Assembly: GCA_963839285.1 (NCBI GenBank)
Contig: CAWIUN010000001.1
Location: 121,592 to 185,591 of the forward strand
DNA length: 64,000 bases
Reading direction: 5' to 3'
Source: DASSSQ01 sp963839285
Lineage (GTDB): Bacteria; Actinomycetota; Thermoleophilia; Gaiellales; Gaiellaceae
Both the position numbers and the translations under genes were made by a program. Below are positions 26,038 to 36,062 of the stretch, piece by piece. How positions within the stretch are numbered: the stretch's first letter is position 1; every line of letters begins with the position of its first letter. The notes beneath the pieces were generated by a model. That model was not told the DNA's origin. It worked only from the letters and a program-made list of their open reading frames with translations, and searched no databases.

Positions 26038-28887
26038 ATGGGCGCGCACGCGGTACCGGCCCCCGCAGGCGGGCTCTCGCTGACGATCCGCGGCCGGGCC
26101 TACCCGGTGCTGCTGCCGACGCTGCGCGACCCGCGGCTCCACCTCGCGGCCACGATCACCTCGCTGCAGGTGATCGGCCAGGTCGGGCTTCCACTTCCGG
26201 CTCTCGATCGCGCAGATCCTGCTGTCGCTCGCGACCTGCGCCCTGCTCGAGGTCGGGATCGCCGCCCGGCGGCAGCGCGTGCTCCTCTGGCCGGCGAGCG
26301 CGCTCCTGACCGGCAACGGCGTCGCGTTCATCCTGCGCGTGCCCGGAACCGAGCACGGCGACTGGTGGAGCGTCCGCGGCTGGTGGATCTTCGTCGGCAC
26401 CGCGGCCGTGTCGCTGCTCTCGAAGCACGTGATCGCCTGGCGCGGCGCGCACGTCTTCAACCCCTCGAACATCGGGCTCGTCGCCTGCTTCCTCCTCCTC
26501 GGCAGAGACGCGCGCCGAGCCGCTCGACTTCTGGTGGGGGCCGATGTCGGCATGGCTCGCGCTCGCCCTGGCGATCATCCTCGCCGGCGGGTTCGCGATC
26601 CTCTCCCGGCTGCGGCTCCTGCGCGTCGCGCTCGGCTTCTGGGCGGCGTTCGCGGCAGGGATCGGGCTGCTGGCGGCGACCGGGCACGAGCTGACCGCCC
26701 GCTGGCACCTGGGGCCGATCGGCGGCTTCGAGCTGTGGTGGGTGCTCGTGACCTCGCCGGAGGTGCTCGTCTTCCTCTTCTTCATGATCACCGACCCGAA
26801 GACGGCGCCCCGCGGCTCGCGGCCGCGGCTCGCGTACGCCGTCGCGATCGGGCTCCTGGCCGCGCTCCTGATCGCGCCGCTCCGGACCGAGTACGCGAGC
26901 AAGGTCGCGCTCCTCGGCGCGCTGACGATCGTCTGCGTCGCGACGCCGCTGCTGCGGCTCGTGCGAATGCGGGCACCCGGACCGCGGCCGCTCGCCCTCG
27001 CCGGGGCCGTCGGCCTCGCCGCCTACGCCGCCGCCGTGGTGGCGGCCGGGATCCCCGCGCGCGGCGGCACCGAGGCCGCGCGGGCGCTGCCGACGGGAGC
27101 CCTGCCGCCGATCGAGATCCTGCCCTCGCGCGGTGTCCAGTCGCGCCTCGACCGGCCGACGGCGCGGCTGATCGCCCACGACCTCGTCGCGAGCCCGGCC
27201 GTCGCGGTGCGCACCGACTCGCGGCTGCAGCTCTGGCTCGAGCCGGGCGGCGGCCAGGATCCGCCCGTCGCCGTGGCGCGCCTCGACGGCAGCACCTACC
27301 GGCTGCGGAGCGACGGCGCCCGCTGGGCGCTCGCGACACCGCCACGCGCGAAGCCCGTCGCGCCGGCCCGGGTCCCGCGCCTGCCCGGGATTCGCGCTTG
27401 CAGACGTCGCCCCGCAGGTCGGCCTCGACTTCCGGCAGGGCTCGTTCCGCTTCGGCGTCACGAACGACCCGGCGGCGATGATGGGCGGCGGGCTCTGCTG
27501 GCTCGACTACGACGGCGACGGCTGGCTCGACCTCTTCGTCGTCAACTCGTTCGGCGAGGGCGACATCGGCGCCTACTCGGCACGCGGAGGGCTGCCGCGC
27601 ACGGCGCTCTTCCACAACGTCCACGGGCGCTTCGTCGACGTCAGCGCCCGCTCGGGCGCCGGCCGCGCCGTCCGCGGCGAGGGGTGCGTCGCCGCCGACT
27701 TCAACGGCGACGGCCGGACCGACCTCTACGTGACGACCGCCCAGAGCGACGAGCTGCTCTGGAACGACGGCGACGGCACCTTCACGGAGGGCGCCCGCTC
27801 ACACGGCGTCGTCTCGTTCGGCTGGCACGCGGGCGCCGCCGTCGCCGACGTGAACGGGGACGGCCGCCCCGACCTCTTCGTCGCCGGCTACACGGAGCAG
27901 AACGGCGCGATCCCGACCTCGACCGCGGGCTTCCCGACCAACCACCTCGGCGTCCGCGACCTGCTCTTCCTGAACCTCGGCAACGGCCGCGACGGACGGG
28001 CCCGGTTCCGCGAGGTCGGGCGGCAGGTCGGGCTCGACCCGGCGCCGTACGACCACTCGCTCGGCGCCGTCTTCACGGATGCCAACGCGCGACGGGCGGC
28101 CCGACCTCTACGTCGCGAACGACGAGGATCCGAACCGCCTCTACGTCAACGAGCCGGGCGGGCGGCTCGGCGTCCGCTTCGTCGATTCCGGCGCCGCCGC
28201 CGGGGTCGCGGATCGAAACGCCGGCATGGGCGTGGCCGCGGAGGCCGGCGCACATCTTCGTCACCAACTCGCGCGACCAGAGGCACGCCTTCTTCCGCCG
28301 CACGGGACGCGGCCTCTTCGCCCGCGCCGGCGGCCTCGCTGCCGACGAACGTCACGGCGGGCTGGGGCGCCGGCTGGGTCGACCTGGCCAACTCCGGCCG
28401 GCTCGACCTCGTGGTCGCGAACGGCTCGATCCCCGTCACGAACCTGCGCAGGGACGCCCGGCGGATCCAGGTGCTCGTCCCCCGCGGGAGCTCGTTCGTC
28501 GACGCCGGGCTGCTCCAGGGGCTGCGCGTGAACGGCCGCGGGCTCGCAGCCGCCGACTTCGACAACGACGGCCGCGTCGACGTCGCCGTGAACACGATCG
28601 GCGGCCGGCTGCTGCTGCTCCGGAACACCGGCGCGGCGGGGCACTGGCTCGAGGTGCGGCTGGGGCGGTTCGCGCCGGGCGCGATCGTCGAGGCGCGGCT
28701 CCCGGACGGACGCGTCCTCTCGCGCGAGGTGCAGGCCGGCTCGAGCTACCTCTCCTCGGGCGACCCGCGCGTCCACCTCGGCCTCGGGAAGGCGACGCGC
28801 GTCACCGAGCTCGCGGTGTCGTTCCCGGGCGGGCGGAAGGTGACGCTGCGGGACGTCCCGGCCGACCGGATCGTCGCCGTCGGCTGA
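26038..28887 (+). CDS. fused UnbU-like (RnfD/NqrB-type) membrane domain and UnbV/ASPIC FG-GAP repeat protein, several frame breaks
   Basis: About 950 residues when the frames are joined. Residues 1-340 form an RnfD/NqrB-like membrane domain of about ten helices (FNPSNIGLVACFLLLG, WWVLVTSPEVLVFLFFMITD, the riboflavin/FMN-subunit pattern), as in UnbU of enediyne clusters. The rest is a CRTAC1/UnbV protein: calcium-binding FG-GAP blades (CWLDYDGDGWLDLFVVN, AADFNGDGRTDLYVT, AVADVNGDGRPDLFVAG, AADFDNDGRVDVAVN) and a C-terminal ASPIC domain (HWLEVRLGR, YLSSGDPRVHLGLG). Breaks lie near 26188 (an extra G), 26505, 27390, 28078, 28245 and 28330. No stop or start separates the two halves, so the fusion seems real. 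In enediyne clusters unbU and unbV are separate neighbours; no polyketide synthase is present here. Function unknown, perhaps surface redox or export. Confidence 0.75.
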
Positions 28888-28891
28888 GGGC

Positions 28892-30095
28892 CTAGCGCCC
28901 GGCGCGCTGCTGCAGCCGGCGGACGACGGTGTCGAACGTGACGGCGAGCAGCAGGATCGCGCCGGTGACGATGAAGATCGTGCCGGTGGAGTAGCCGAGG
29001 ATGAACATGCCGTTCGAGACCGTCGAGATGATCGCCGAGCCGATCAGGGCGTCGCGGATCTGGCCGCGGCCGCCGAAGAGGCTCGTGCCGCCGATCACCG
29101 CCGCGGCGATCACGTCGATCAGCAGCGTGCCTCCGCCCGCGTTCAGATCGACGCTGTTCAGGCGCGCGGCCAGGACGATTCCGCCGAGGCCGGACATCGC
29201 GCCGGCGATCATGAAGACGATGATCCGGATCCGCGCGACGTTGATGCCCGCGCGGCGCGCCGCCTCGGCGTTGCCGCCGACCGCGTAGACGTGGCGGCCG
29301 AACGTCGTCCGGTTCGCCACGAACGTCCAGACGAGCAGCGCCCCGACCACGAGCAGGAGCGCGAACGGGACGCCGCGGTCCTTGTTGACGATCCAGACGG
29401 TCACGAAGGCGATCGCGGCGACGACGCGATCTTCAGGGCGAGGACGAGCGGGTTGCCGACGGCGATCCCGTGCCGGCGCCGGCCGACCGCGGCTCCGAGG
29501 ACGCCGACCGCGTACGCGGCGCTGACGACCGCCGCCATGACCCAGCTCGCGAGGTCGCCGAAGAAGTAGTTGGACGTGTTGTTGATCATGTCGTCCTGGA
29601 TCACGATCACGCCCGGGACGGAGCGCTGGATCACCCCCTGCCAGATCTCGAAGCCGGCGAGCGTGACGACGAAGGACGGGACGCCGATCAGGGCCACGAC
29701 CGAGCCCTGGAAGGCGCCGATCAGCGTCGTCGCCAGCAGCGCGAGCAGGATGGCCGCGTACCACGGCAGATTCGCCCCCGTCGGCAGCTGCGCCTGGCCG
29801 ACGACGACGCCGCCGACGCCGCTGACGAACGCGACCGAGAGGTCGATCTCGCCGATCAGCAGCACGAACACGACGCCGTAGGCGAGCAGCGTCGTCCCCG
29901 CCATCTGCGTGATGATGTTCGTGAAGTTGCCGGGGGTGAAGAAGTTGTTCGCCGTCTGGCTGAAGACGAGGACGATGATCGCCAGGGCGCCGATCACCGG
30001 CCAGCTGCCGAGGTCACCCGAGTGCAGCCGCGCCTGCATCCGCTCGCGCAGCGTCTGTCCCGCTCGGGGATCTCGGCGACCGTCTGGCTCGTCAC
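28892..30095 (-). CDS. sugar ABC transporter permease (RbsC/XylH family), two frame breaks
   Basis: About 400 residues. GTG 30095 overlaps the ATPase stop (GTGA). The first frame gives MTSQTVAEIPERDR, then a break near 30058; the second gives the permease body (VVFVLLIGEIDLSVAFVSG, the family's EIDLS motif, and GVPSFVVTLAGFEIWQGV); after a break near 29420 the third runs to the end (RHVYAVGGNAEAARRAGIN, VIGGTSLFGGRGQIRDAL, FDTVVRRLQQRAGR). The EIDLS and AVGGN..AA..AGI signatures place it in the BPD_transp_2 family for ribose, xylose and similar sugars. It is the last gene of the binding protein-ATPase-permease operon. Confidence 0.85.
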
Positions 30096-30877
30096 GACGG
30101 CTGCCCCTGCGTGCTCGCGATCCCTGCGACCTTGGTCGGGATGCCGGCCGTGATCGCGTGCACGACCTCTTCCTGCGTCGTCTTCCTCCGCTCGAAGATG
30201 CCCGCGTTCTCGCCGAGCCGCAGCACCGTGATCCGATCTGCGGTCTCGAAGATGTCGTGGAGGTTGTGCGAGATCAGCACGACGCCGAGGCCGCGCTCGG
30301 CGAGGCGCTGCACGAGTGCGAGCACCTGCTCGGTCTGGGCGACGCCGAGCGCCGCCGTCGGCTCGTCGAGGATGACGAGCCGGGAGTTCCACATCACCGC
30401 GCGGGCCACCGCGACCGACTGGCGCTGACCCCCGGAGAGCGTCGCCACCGCCTGGCGGATCGACTTGACGCTCGTCACGCGCAGGCTGGCCAGCGTCTCC
30501 GCCGTCTTCGCCTCCATCGGCGCCTCCTTGAGCCGCTGGAGGCGGTCGTGCGTCTCGCGTCCGAGGAACATGTTCTGGACGACGTCGAGGTTGTCGCAGA
30601 GCGCGAGGTCCTGGTAGACGACCTCGATTCCGAGTCGCGCTGCGTCCTTCGGTCCGTGCACGCTCACGCGCTCGCCCGCGAAGACCATGGTGCCGGCGTC
30701 CGTCGGGTGGATGCCGGCGATGCACTTGATCAGCGTCGACTTCCCGGCGCCGTTGTCGCCGACGAGCGCCATCACCTCGCCTTCGCGCACCTCGAAGTCG
30801 ACGTCGACGAGGGCGTGGACGGAGCCGAACGACTTGAAGATGCCGTTCAGCTCGAGCAGAAGCGGGGGATCGGTCAC
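30092..30877 (-). CDS. sugar ABC transporter ATP-binding protein
   Basis: A 261-residue single-cassette ATPase: Walker A GDNGAGKST, Q-loop YQDLALCDNLDV, signature LSGGQRQ, Walker B VILDEPTAALG, and the switch His in VLISHNLHDIF. The YQDLALC/LGRE(T) features match the FrcA/XylG-type cassettes that serve RbsC/XylH permeases; unlike RbsA it has only one ATPase domain and would act as a homodimer. GTG 30877 is 64 bases downstream of the binding-protein stop, with a strong hairpin in the gap. It overlaps the permease by four bases. Confidence 0.92.
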   Translation of the reverse strand: MTDPPLLLELNGIFKSFGSVHALVDVDFEVREGEVMALVGDNGAGKSTLIKCIAGIHPTDAGTMVFAGERVSVHGPKDAARLGIEVVYQDLALCDNLDVVQNMFLGRETHDRLQRLKEAPMEAKTAETLASLRVTSVKSIRQAVATLSGGQRQSVAVARAVMWNSRLVILDEPTAALGVAQTEQVLALVQRLAERGLGVVLISHNLHDIFETADRITVLRLGENAGIFERRKTTQEEVVHAITAGIPTKVAGIASTQGQPS

Positions 30878-30900
30878 CGGCGGGTGGCTCGCGGGTCAGG

Positions 30901-30930
30901 GGGTGGGACGGCCGGACGGCCGCCCCACCC
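30901..30930 (-). terminator. 14-pair hairpin between binding-protein and ATPase genes
   Basis: On the minus strand GGGTGGG-G-CGGCCG, a two-base turn, and CGGCCG-T-CCCACCC fold into one long stem with a central G-U pair. It lies between the binding-protein stop (30942) and the ATPase start (30877) and has no T run. Such hairpins usually act as partial terminators or 3' stabilisers that leave more binding protein than ATPase; that role is inferred. Confidence 0.6.
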
Positions 30931-30941
30931 TCCGAGGACTC

Positions 30942-32022
30942 CTACTTGCAGTACTTCTTGTAGGCGCCGTTGCAGACGTCGCTCTTCTTCAGGAAGCCCG
31001 AGGTGAAGAGCTTCTTGTAGTTCTTGGCGGAGATCGTCTCCGGCGGGATCAGGTACGCGGGCTCCATCGAGCGGCCCTTCGTCTTGACCTTGCCCGTGGT
31101 CGGAACCTTCGTCGCCCTTGACGATCGCGACCGCGGCCTTCGCCGCTGCCGCCGCGAGCTTCCGCACGTCCTTGAACACCGTCGTCGTCTGCCAGCCCGA
31201 GATGATGTTCTGGACGCCCTGGGAGGTCGCATCCTGGCCGCTGAGCGGAATCGGCTTCAGCTTGTGCGCCTTCAGCGAGACCACGACCGCGTTCGCGAGG
31301 CCGTCGTTCGCGGCCGCGACCGCGTCGATCTTGTTGCCCGTCTGGACGAGCATCTGCTCGAAGACCGTCCCGGCCTTCTGGTTGTCCCAGCCGGGCACGA
31401 ACTGCTGCGGGCCCTTCTTGAACGTGCCCTTCTTGTAGAGCGGGTTCAGGACCTGGTCGACGCCGCCCTTGAAGAGGAACGAGTTCGCGTCCTCCTGGCC
31501 GCCCCAGAGCGAGGCGACGACCGGGTGCTTCGAGTACATGCCCTTCAGCGTCAGGCCCGCGATGACGCCGCGGCCCTGCAGCACACCGACCGTGTGGCCG
31601 TCGAACGACGCGTACAGCACGGCCGCGCCGCCCTCGACCTGGCGGTCGTAGTCGATCGACTTGACGCCCTTCTTCAGCGCCGCCTTCTCGATCGCCGCAG
31701 CCGAGCCGGAGTCGATCGGGGCGATGATCAGGACCTTCGCGCCGTCGGAGATGCACTGATCGGCCTGCGTCTTCTGCTTCTGCGGGTCGCCCTGCGCGTT
31801 GACGACGCGCGCCGAGACGTTCGCGGCCTTGAAGGCCTTGATCAGCGCCGGCCGGTCGAACTTCTCCCAGCGGACGGAGGTCTTCGTGTCGGGCATCAGC
31901 CCGCACACCTGGATGTCGGCCGACGATCTCGCGGTTCCCGCCACACCGGCGGACGCGATGACCGCTCCGATCGTTCCGGCCGCCGCGACGAGCGCGAGCG
32001 CCTTGCCTCGAAAGTGCCTCAA
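30942..32022 (-). CDS. periplasmic-type sugar-binding protein of the ABC transporter (XylF-like), one frame break
   Basis: About 359 residues. The start is TTG 32022, decided by a full AAGGAGG seven bases upstream. A signal peptide (ALALVAAAGTIGAVIASAGVAG) is followed by the type I periplasmic-binding fold: VCGLMPDTKTSVRWEKFDRP, ADQCISDGAKVLIIAPIDSG (typical of xylose-family binders), SIDYDRQVEGGAAVLYASFD, DAVAAANDGLANAVV, PLSGQDATSQGVQNI. Near 31108 one extra base (GGCGACG for GGCACG) breaks the frame; the last 50 residues (PPETISAKNYKKLF) lie in another frame. No lipobox cysteine follows the signal. It heads the transporter operon, with a leader of about 120 bases and a promoter at 32150-32177. 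Sugar identity is open. Confidence 0.88.
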
Positions 32023-32149
32023 CCTCGTGCCTCCTTAGTCCCTCTGCGCTTGTTCGAGAGCGCCGACCCGGCGTCTCCTGGCTGGGCGGCCGTCGTCGAC
32101 CCAGCGGTGACCCTCCACCTCGATACACGCCGACGGCGATGCGAGCGCG

Positions 32150-32177
32150 ATCCTACTCTCCTCCCGGGATAGTTCAA
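32150..32177 (-). promoter_or_regulatory. promoter upstream of the sugar-transport operon
   Basis: On the minus strand TTGAAC (32177-32172), 16 bases, then TAGGAT (32155-32150). It lies in the 194-base gap between the dehydrogenase stop and the binding-protein start, giving a leader of about 120 bases that ends in AAGGAGG. It allows transport genes to be expressed apart from the upstream kinase/aldolase/dehydrogenase genes. Confidence 0.5.
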
Positions 32178-32216
32178 GTCGGCCCCGGCGCGCGCACGGC
32201 CCCGAGCGCCCGAGAC

Positions 32217-33356
32217 TCAGACCGCGACGACGGAACGCTCGGCGTGCGAACGGAGCGCGGCGGTGAACAGGCGATGCGTCGCCGCCGCCTCGTCCGGCGT
32301 CGCGCAGTGGAACGGCTGCCGCATCCCGTCGCGGCCGTGGGCGAGCTCGTCGAGGAACGCCGCCCACATCTGCAGGATCGCGTCCGGGAAGCCGAACTCG
32401 AAGATCGCGCCGGTGATCGTCGGGTAGGCCGACTGCGAGCCGAGGTCGAGGTGCCGCCACTCCTGCGGCCCGCCCGGCAGGTAGTCGAGCCGCCGGAGCG
32501 TCTTCGGCAGCTTCGTCGAGTAGGCGATCGAGCCCTCGGTGCCGTCGACCTCGATCGTCCAGGTGTTCGTCTCCCCGGGCGCGATCCGCTTCGTCTCGAT
32601 CCGCAGCGGGAACGGCCGGCCGTCGTCGTCGGCCTCGCAGAGGAGGACCGCGTTGTCCCAGGTGTCGCAGGCGACCGGCTCGCCGCCGGGGCCGGGACGC
32701 TCGCGGACGACGTCGGAGAGGATCGCGCGGACGTTCCGCGGCTGCCAGCCGGCGCGGAGCGGCAGGTGCAGCGCGTGCATGCCGAGGTCGCCCATGACGC
32801 CGTAGGCGCCGTTCTGCGCGGCGATCCGCTTCCAGTTGATCGGCTTGCGGGGGTCGAGGTCGGAGGAGTGGAGGAACTGCGAGCGCACCTCGAGCACGCG
32901 CCCGAAGCGGCGTTCCGCGATCCACCGCCATGCCTCCTGGCCGCCCGGGTAGAACGGCAGCTCGGACGAGCAGCGGACGAGGAGGCCGTCCGGGATCGCC
33001 GCGAGGATCTCCTCGTTGGCGGGGAGGTCGATCCCGAACGGCTTCTCGCCGAGCAGGTGCTTGCCGGCCCGCAGCGCGTCGACGTAGAGCTCGGCATGGA
33101 GCACGTGCGGGACGGCGCAGTAGACGACCTCGACCTCGGGCTCGGCGAGCAGCTCGCGGTGGTCGGTCGTGAGCCGCGGGCGCGGCTCGAGGCGCTCGTA
33201 CCAGGCGAGGACGGCCGGGTTCGCGTCGCAGACCGCCACGAGCCGCGGGCGGACGCCGATCTCCTCCAGGTGCACCCAGCGCGCCGCCGCGCTCGCGAGC
33301 TCGCGGCCCATCAGGCCGCCGCCGATCACGCCGACGCCGACGACGCGGTCAGCCAT
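32217..33356 (-). CDS. Gfo/Idh/MocA-family oxidoreductase of the sugar module
   Basis: A 379-residue dehydrogenase with VGVGVIGGGLMGRELASAAARW as Rossmann motif, VVYCAVPHVLHAELYVDALRAGKHLLGEKPFGID holding the EKP motif, INWKRIAAQNGAYGVMGDLGMHALHLP for the catalytic D-x-G-x-H, and WTIEVDGTEGSIAYSTKLP. It is the third gene of a kinase-aldolase-dehydrogenase operon, starting inside the end of the aldolase gene (8-base overlap), and lies upstream of the transporter. Probably oxidises or reduces a sugar or polyol entering the pathway. It is the third family member in 10 kb. Confidence 0.87.
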   Translation of the reverse strand: MADRVVGVGVIGGGLMGRELASAAARWVHLEEIGVRPRLVAVCDANPAVLAWYERLEPRPRLTTDHRELLAEPEVEVVYCAVPHVLHAELYVDALRAGKHLLGEKPFGIDLPANEEILAAIPDGLLVRCSSELPFYPGGQEAWRWIAERRFGRVLEVRSQFLHSSDLDPRKPINWKRIAAQNGAYGVMGDLGMHALHLPLRAGWQPRNVRAILSDVVRERPGPGGEPVACDTWDNAVLLCEADDDGRPFPLRIETKRIAPGETNTWTIEVDGTEGSIAYSTKLPKTLRRLDYLPGGPQEWRHLDLGSQSAYPTITGAIFEFGFPDAILQMWAAFLDELAHGRDGMRQPFHCATPDEAAATHRLFTAALRSHAERSVVAV

Positions 33357-34110
33357 GGACGATCTCGAGCAGCCGCCGGACGATCCCGGCCGGGTCGTCG
33401 TGCTGGATCACGTTCCGCCCGTAGACGATCCCCGCCGCTCCGAGCTCGATCAGCCGGCCGGTCTGGCGCAGCAGCTCCTCCTCGGGCATCCGGCCGCCGC
33501 CGCGGACGAGCAGCGGCCTCGGGGCCGCGACCTCGAGCACCCGCTCGTAGTCCGCGAGCCCCTCGCTCGGGTCGGCCTTGACGACGTCGGCGCCGAGCTC
33601 GACCGCCTGGCGCACGAGCGGCGCGATCCGCTGCGGATCGCCGCTCCCCTCGCCGAGCACGAGCGGCTCGACCATCAGCGGCATCGCCCAGCGGTCGCAG
33701 TCGGCACGGAGCCGCGTGACGTTGCGGATGCACTGCCGGCGCAGCTCCGGCTCGCCGTCGAGGTCGAGCAGGTTGACGCAGACGCAGGCGGCGTCGAGCC
33801 GCACCGCCGTCTCGACGGCGCCGGCGACGACCTCGTCGAAGAGGTGCCGCGGCCGTCCGCCGCCGTAGACGTTGCCGGTGTCGACGCGCAGGACGAGCGC
33901 CGGCTTCGGCCCCGGCAGGGCCTGCAGGAGCGGCGCCTGTCCGGGCGCGAGCTGGATCGCGTCCGGCCCGGCGGCGGCGAGCGTCGCGATCGTCCGCTCG
34001 ATGTCCTCGATCCCGGCGAGGAACGGCTCCTCGCCGAAGAAGCCGTGGTCGACCGCGACGTCGAAGCAGCGGCCGTCCGCGGCGAACAGGCGGTTGAGGC
34101 GTGGGTTCAT
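33349..34110 (-). CDS. class I aldolase (DhnA/LacD/FbaB-like)
   Basis: A 253-residue TIM-barrel aldolase. FDVAVDHGFFGEE is the family's start (VAxDHG), PDAIQLAPGQAP, LVLRVDTGNVYGG and MPLMVEPLVLGEG follow, the Schiff-base Lys lies in GADVVKADPSEG, and PLLVRGGGRMPEEELL with GIVYGRNVIQ forms the phosphate-binding end. Relatives are class I fructose-bisphosphate, tagatose-bisphosphate, sulfofructose-phosphate and IolJ-type aldolases. It starts one base after the PfkB-kinase stop and overlaps the next gene, so kinase product to aldolase substrate is the natural reading. Which phosphorylated ketose it splits is unknown. Confidence 0.83.
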   Translation of the reverse strand: MNPRLNRLFAADGRCFDVAVDHGFFGEEPFLAGIEDIERTIATLAAAGPDAIQLAPGQAPLLQALPGPKPALVLRVDTGNVYGGGRPRHLFDEVVAGAVETAVRLDAACVCVNLLDLDGEPELRRQCIRNVTRLRADCDRWAMPLMVEPLVLGEGSGDPQRIAPLVRQAVELGADVVKADPSEGLADYERVLEVAAPRPLLVRGGGRMPEEELLRQTGRLIELGAAGIVYGRNVIQHDDPAGIVRRLLEIVHG

Positions 34111-34111
34111 C

Positions 34112-35023
34112 TCACTCCAGTCCGGCGAGTCGCAGGGTGGTCGGGAGGTCGCCGACGCCCTCGAAGGCGCCGACGGCGGTCGTCGCGAGCGCGCCCGCCG
34201 CGTTCGCGAGGCGCGCGCACCACGCGGGCGGCCGGCCCGCGAGCCGGCCGTGCAGGAAGGCGGCCGCGAAGGCGTCGCCGGCGCCGGTGCCGTCGACCGC
34301 CTCGACGCGGCAGCCCGGGACGTGGCCGACGCCGCTCACCCAGCACCCGTCGGCGCCGCCGGTGACCGCGGCGACCGCCGCGCCGAGCTCGCAGCAGCGG
34401 TCGGCGGCCCGCTGCGGGTCGCGCTCGCCGGTGAGCGCGCGCGCCTCCTCGAGCCCGGGCGTCACGAGGTCGCAGTGGGGGAGCGCGGGCAGCGCGCGCT
34501 GCCAGCGCCCGCTGCCGTCGTAGACCGTGTCGAGCGAGGTGTGGAGGCCGCGCCGCCGCGCCTCTGCGAGCAGCGCGGCGACCGGCTCGCCGTCGAGCGC
34601 GTCGAGCACGAGCGCGCCCGCGACGTGCAGCGCCCGGCCGGCGAACGGCGCCTCGCCGAGCTCGTCGGCGCGGAGCGCGGCGTTCGCGCCCTTCAGGTGC
34701 AGGAAGGTGCGCTCGCCGCGGCCGTCGACGAGGGCGACGCTCGCGGAGGTCGGGACGGCCGGGTCGCGGACGATGCCGCCGTCGGCGACGCCCCGCTCCG
34801 CGAGCAGCGCGAGCAGGAAGTCGCCGAAGGGATCGGCGCCGACCTTGCCGAGCGCGGCCGCGCGCGTCCCGAGGCGGGCGAGCGCCGACGAGGTGTTGAG
34901 CGCGCAGCCGCCGCCGCGCAGGTCGATCGACTCGACGAGGCCGAGCGTTCCCGGGCGCGGCAGCGCCTCCACCGGCCGGACGATCACGTCGGCGACGAGG
35001 ATGCCGAGGCAGACGACTGTCAT
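34112..35023 (-). CDS. PfkB-family carbohydrate kinase
   Basis: A 303-residue ribokinase-fold kinase. It begins MTVVCLGILVADVIVRPV, has GGGCALNTSSALARLG (sugar-binding glycine loop), GKVGADPFGDFLL, and the C-terminal PfkB signature VDGTGAGDAFAAAFLHG with the catalytic Asp. It is the first gene of the operon with the aldolase and dehydrogenase. ATG 35023 is 33 bases from the divergent isomerase start, so both operons share a very short control region. It probably phosphorylates a ketose or ketose-like intermediate for the aldolase. Confidence 0.88.
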   Translation of the reverse strand: MTVVCLGILVADVIVRPVEALPRPGTLGLVESIDLRGGGCALNTSSALARLGTRAAALGKVGADPFGDFLLALLAERGVADGGIVRDPAVPTSASVALVDGRGERTFLHLKGANAALRADELGEAPFAGRALHVAGALVLDALDGEPVAALLAEARRRGLHTSLDTVYDGSGRWQRALPALPHCDLVTPGLEEARALTGERDPQRAADRCCELGAAVAAVTGGADGCWVSGVGHVPGCRVEAVDGTGAGDAFAAAFLHGRLAGRPPAWCARLANAAGALATTAVGAFEGVGDLPTTLRLAGLE

Positions 35024-35056
35024 AGGATCAGTCGGAACCCTAGTGAGGAGATGGGA

Positions 35057-36062
35057 GTGAAGACGAGTCTCGGCATCTGGGCGCTCGGCCCGATGGTCAC
35101 CCGCTTCGTGCCCGCCGGCTACCAGCCCGACCACGCCGGCGAGACGACGGCCGAGCGCGTCCGGCGCGCCGTCGACGGTCTCGGCGACCTGATCGACGAC
35201 TACGAGTTCCACTACCCGCAGGAGCTCTCGGAGGAGAACCTCGACGAGGTGCGCGAGGCGCTCGGCGGCCACGGGATCTACTGCGTCGCCACGGGCCTCC
35301 ACCTCGACCCGCTGTTCGGCCGCGGCGGGCTCGTCTCGCCCGATCCGGAGATCCGCGAGGAGGCCCGCCGGCGGACGCGTGCGGCGGCCGACTTCTCCGG
35401 CGGGCTCGGCGCGCACTTCATCATCTGGCCCGGGATCGAGGGCTACAACTACCCGTTCCAGACGCCGTACGCCGACTCCTGGCGCTGGCTGATCGACGGG
35501 ATCCAGGAGGCGGCCGAGATCTGCCGCGACCACGGCGTCCTGCTCCTGCTCGAGCACAAGAACTCGGAGCCGGCGATGAAGATCCTGATGCGGAACATCG
35601 GCATGACCCTGCACGTGATCCACACGCTGCGGGCGCGCGGGATCGACGAACGTCAAGGTGAACATGGACTGGCAGCACCTGATCATGAACGGCGAGTCGC
35701 TGGCCGAGTACGCGGCGATGCTGGCGGCCGAGGGGCTGCTCGGGCACCAGCACGCGAACTCGGGCTGGGGCACCTTCGACGACGACAACATGGTCGGCGC
35801 GACCGCGTTCATGGAGACGCTGGAGCTGGCGCTCGAGCTGCGGCGCGCCGGCTACGGCGGAAACGGCGAGCGGCTCGGCCTCGACCTCTACCCGTACACG
35901 GAGGATCAGGTCGAGGCGGTGCGGCGGAGCGTCCTGCAGTGGCGCTTCATCGACTCGGTCGCGGCGCGGATCGACGACGCCGCCCTGCGCGAGGCGCAGT
36001 CGCGGAAGGACGCGGTGCGCGCGTACGAGCTCGTCTACGCCGCGCTGGGGGCACAGGCATGA
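35057..36062 (+). CDS. xylose-isomerase-like TIM-barrel sugar isomerase, one frame break
   Basis: About 335 residues. GTG 35057 is preferred because GAGGAG (35045-35050) then has normal spacing; ATG 35051 would touch it. The AP-endonuclease-2/xylose-isomerase fold is clear: DLIDDYEFHYPQELSEENL, GIYCVATGLHLDPLFGRGGL, HFIIWPGIEGYNYPFQ, CRDHGVLLLLEHKNSEP (metal-binding Glu), NVKVNMDWQHLIMNGE, LLGHQHANSGWGTFDDDN (His/Asp ligands) and GLDLYPYTED. At 35648 GACGAACGTC stands for GACAACGTC: one extra G shifts the frame. It probably interconverts aldose and ketose ahead of the PfkB kinase. It overlaps the SDR gene by four bases. Confidence 0.83.

Noticed and set aside
33872..35056. Plus-strand open frame leading into the isomerase
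   Set aside because: It is antisense to the PfkB kinase. The isomerase has its own ribosome site at 35045-35050.
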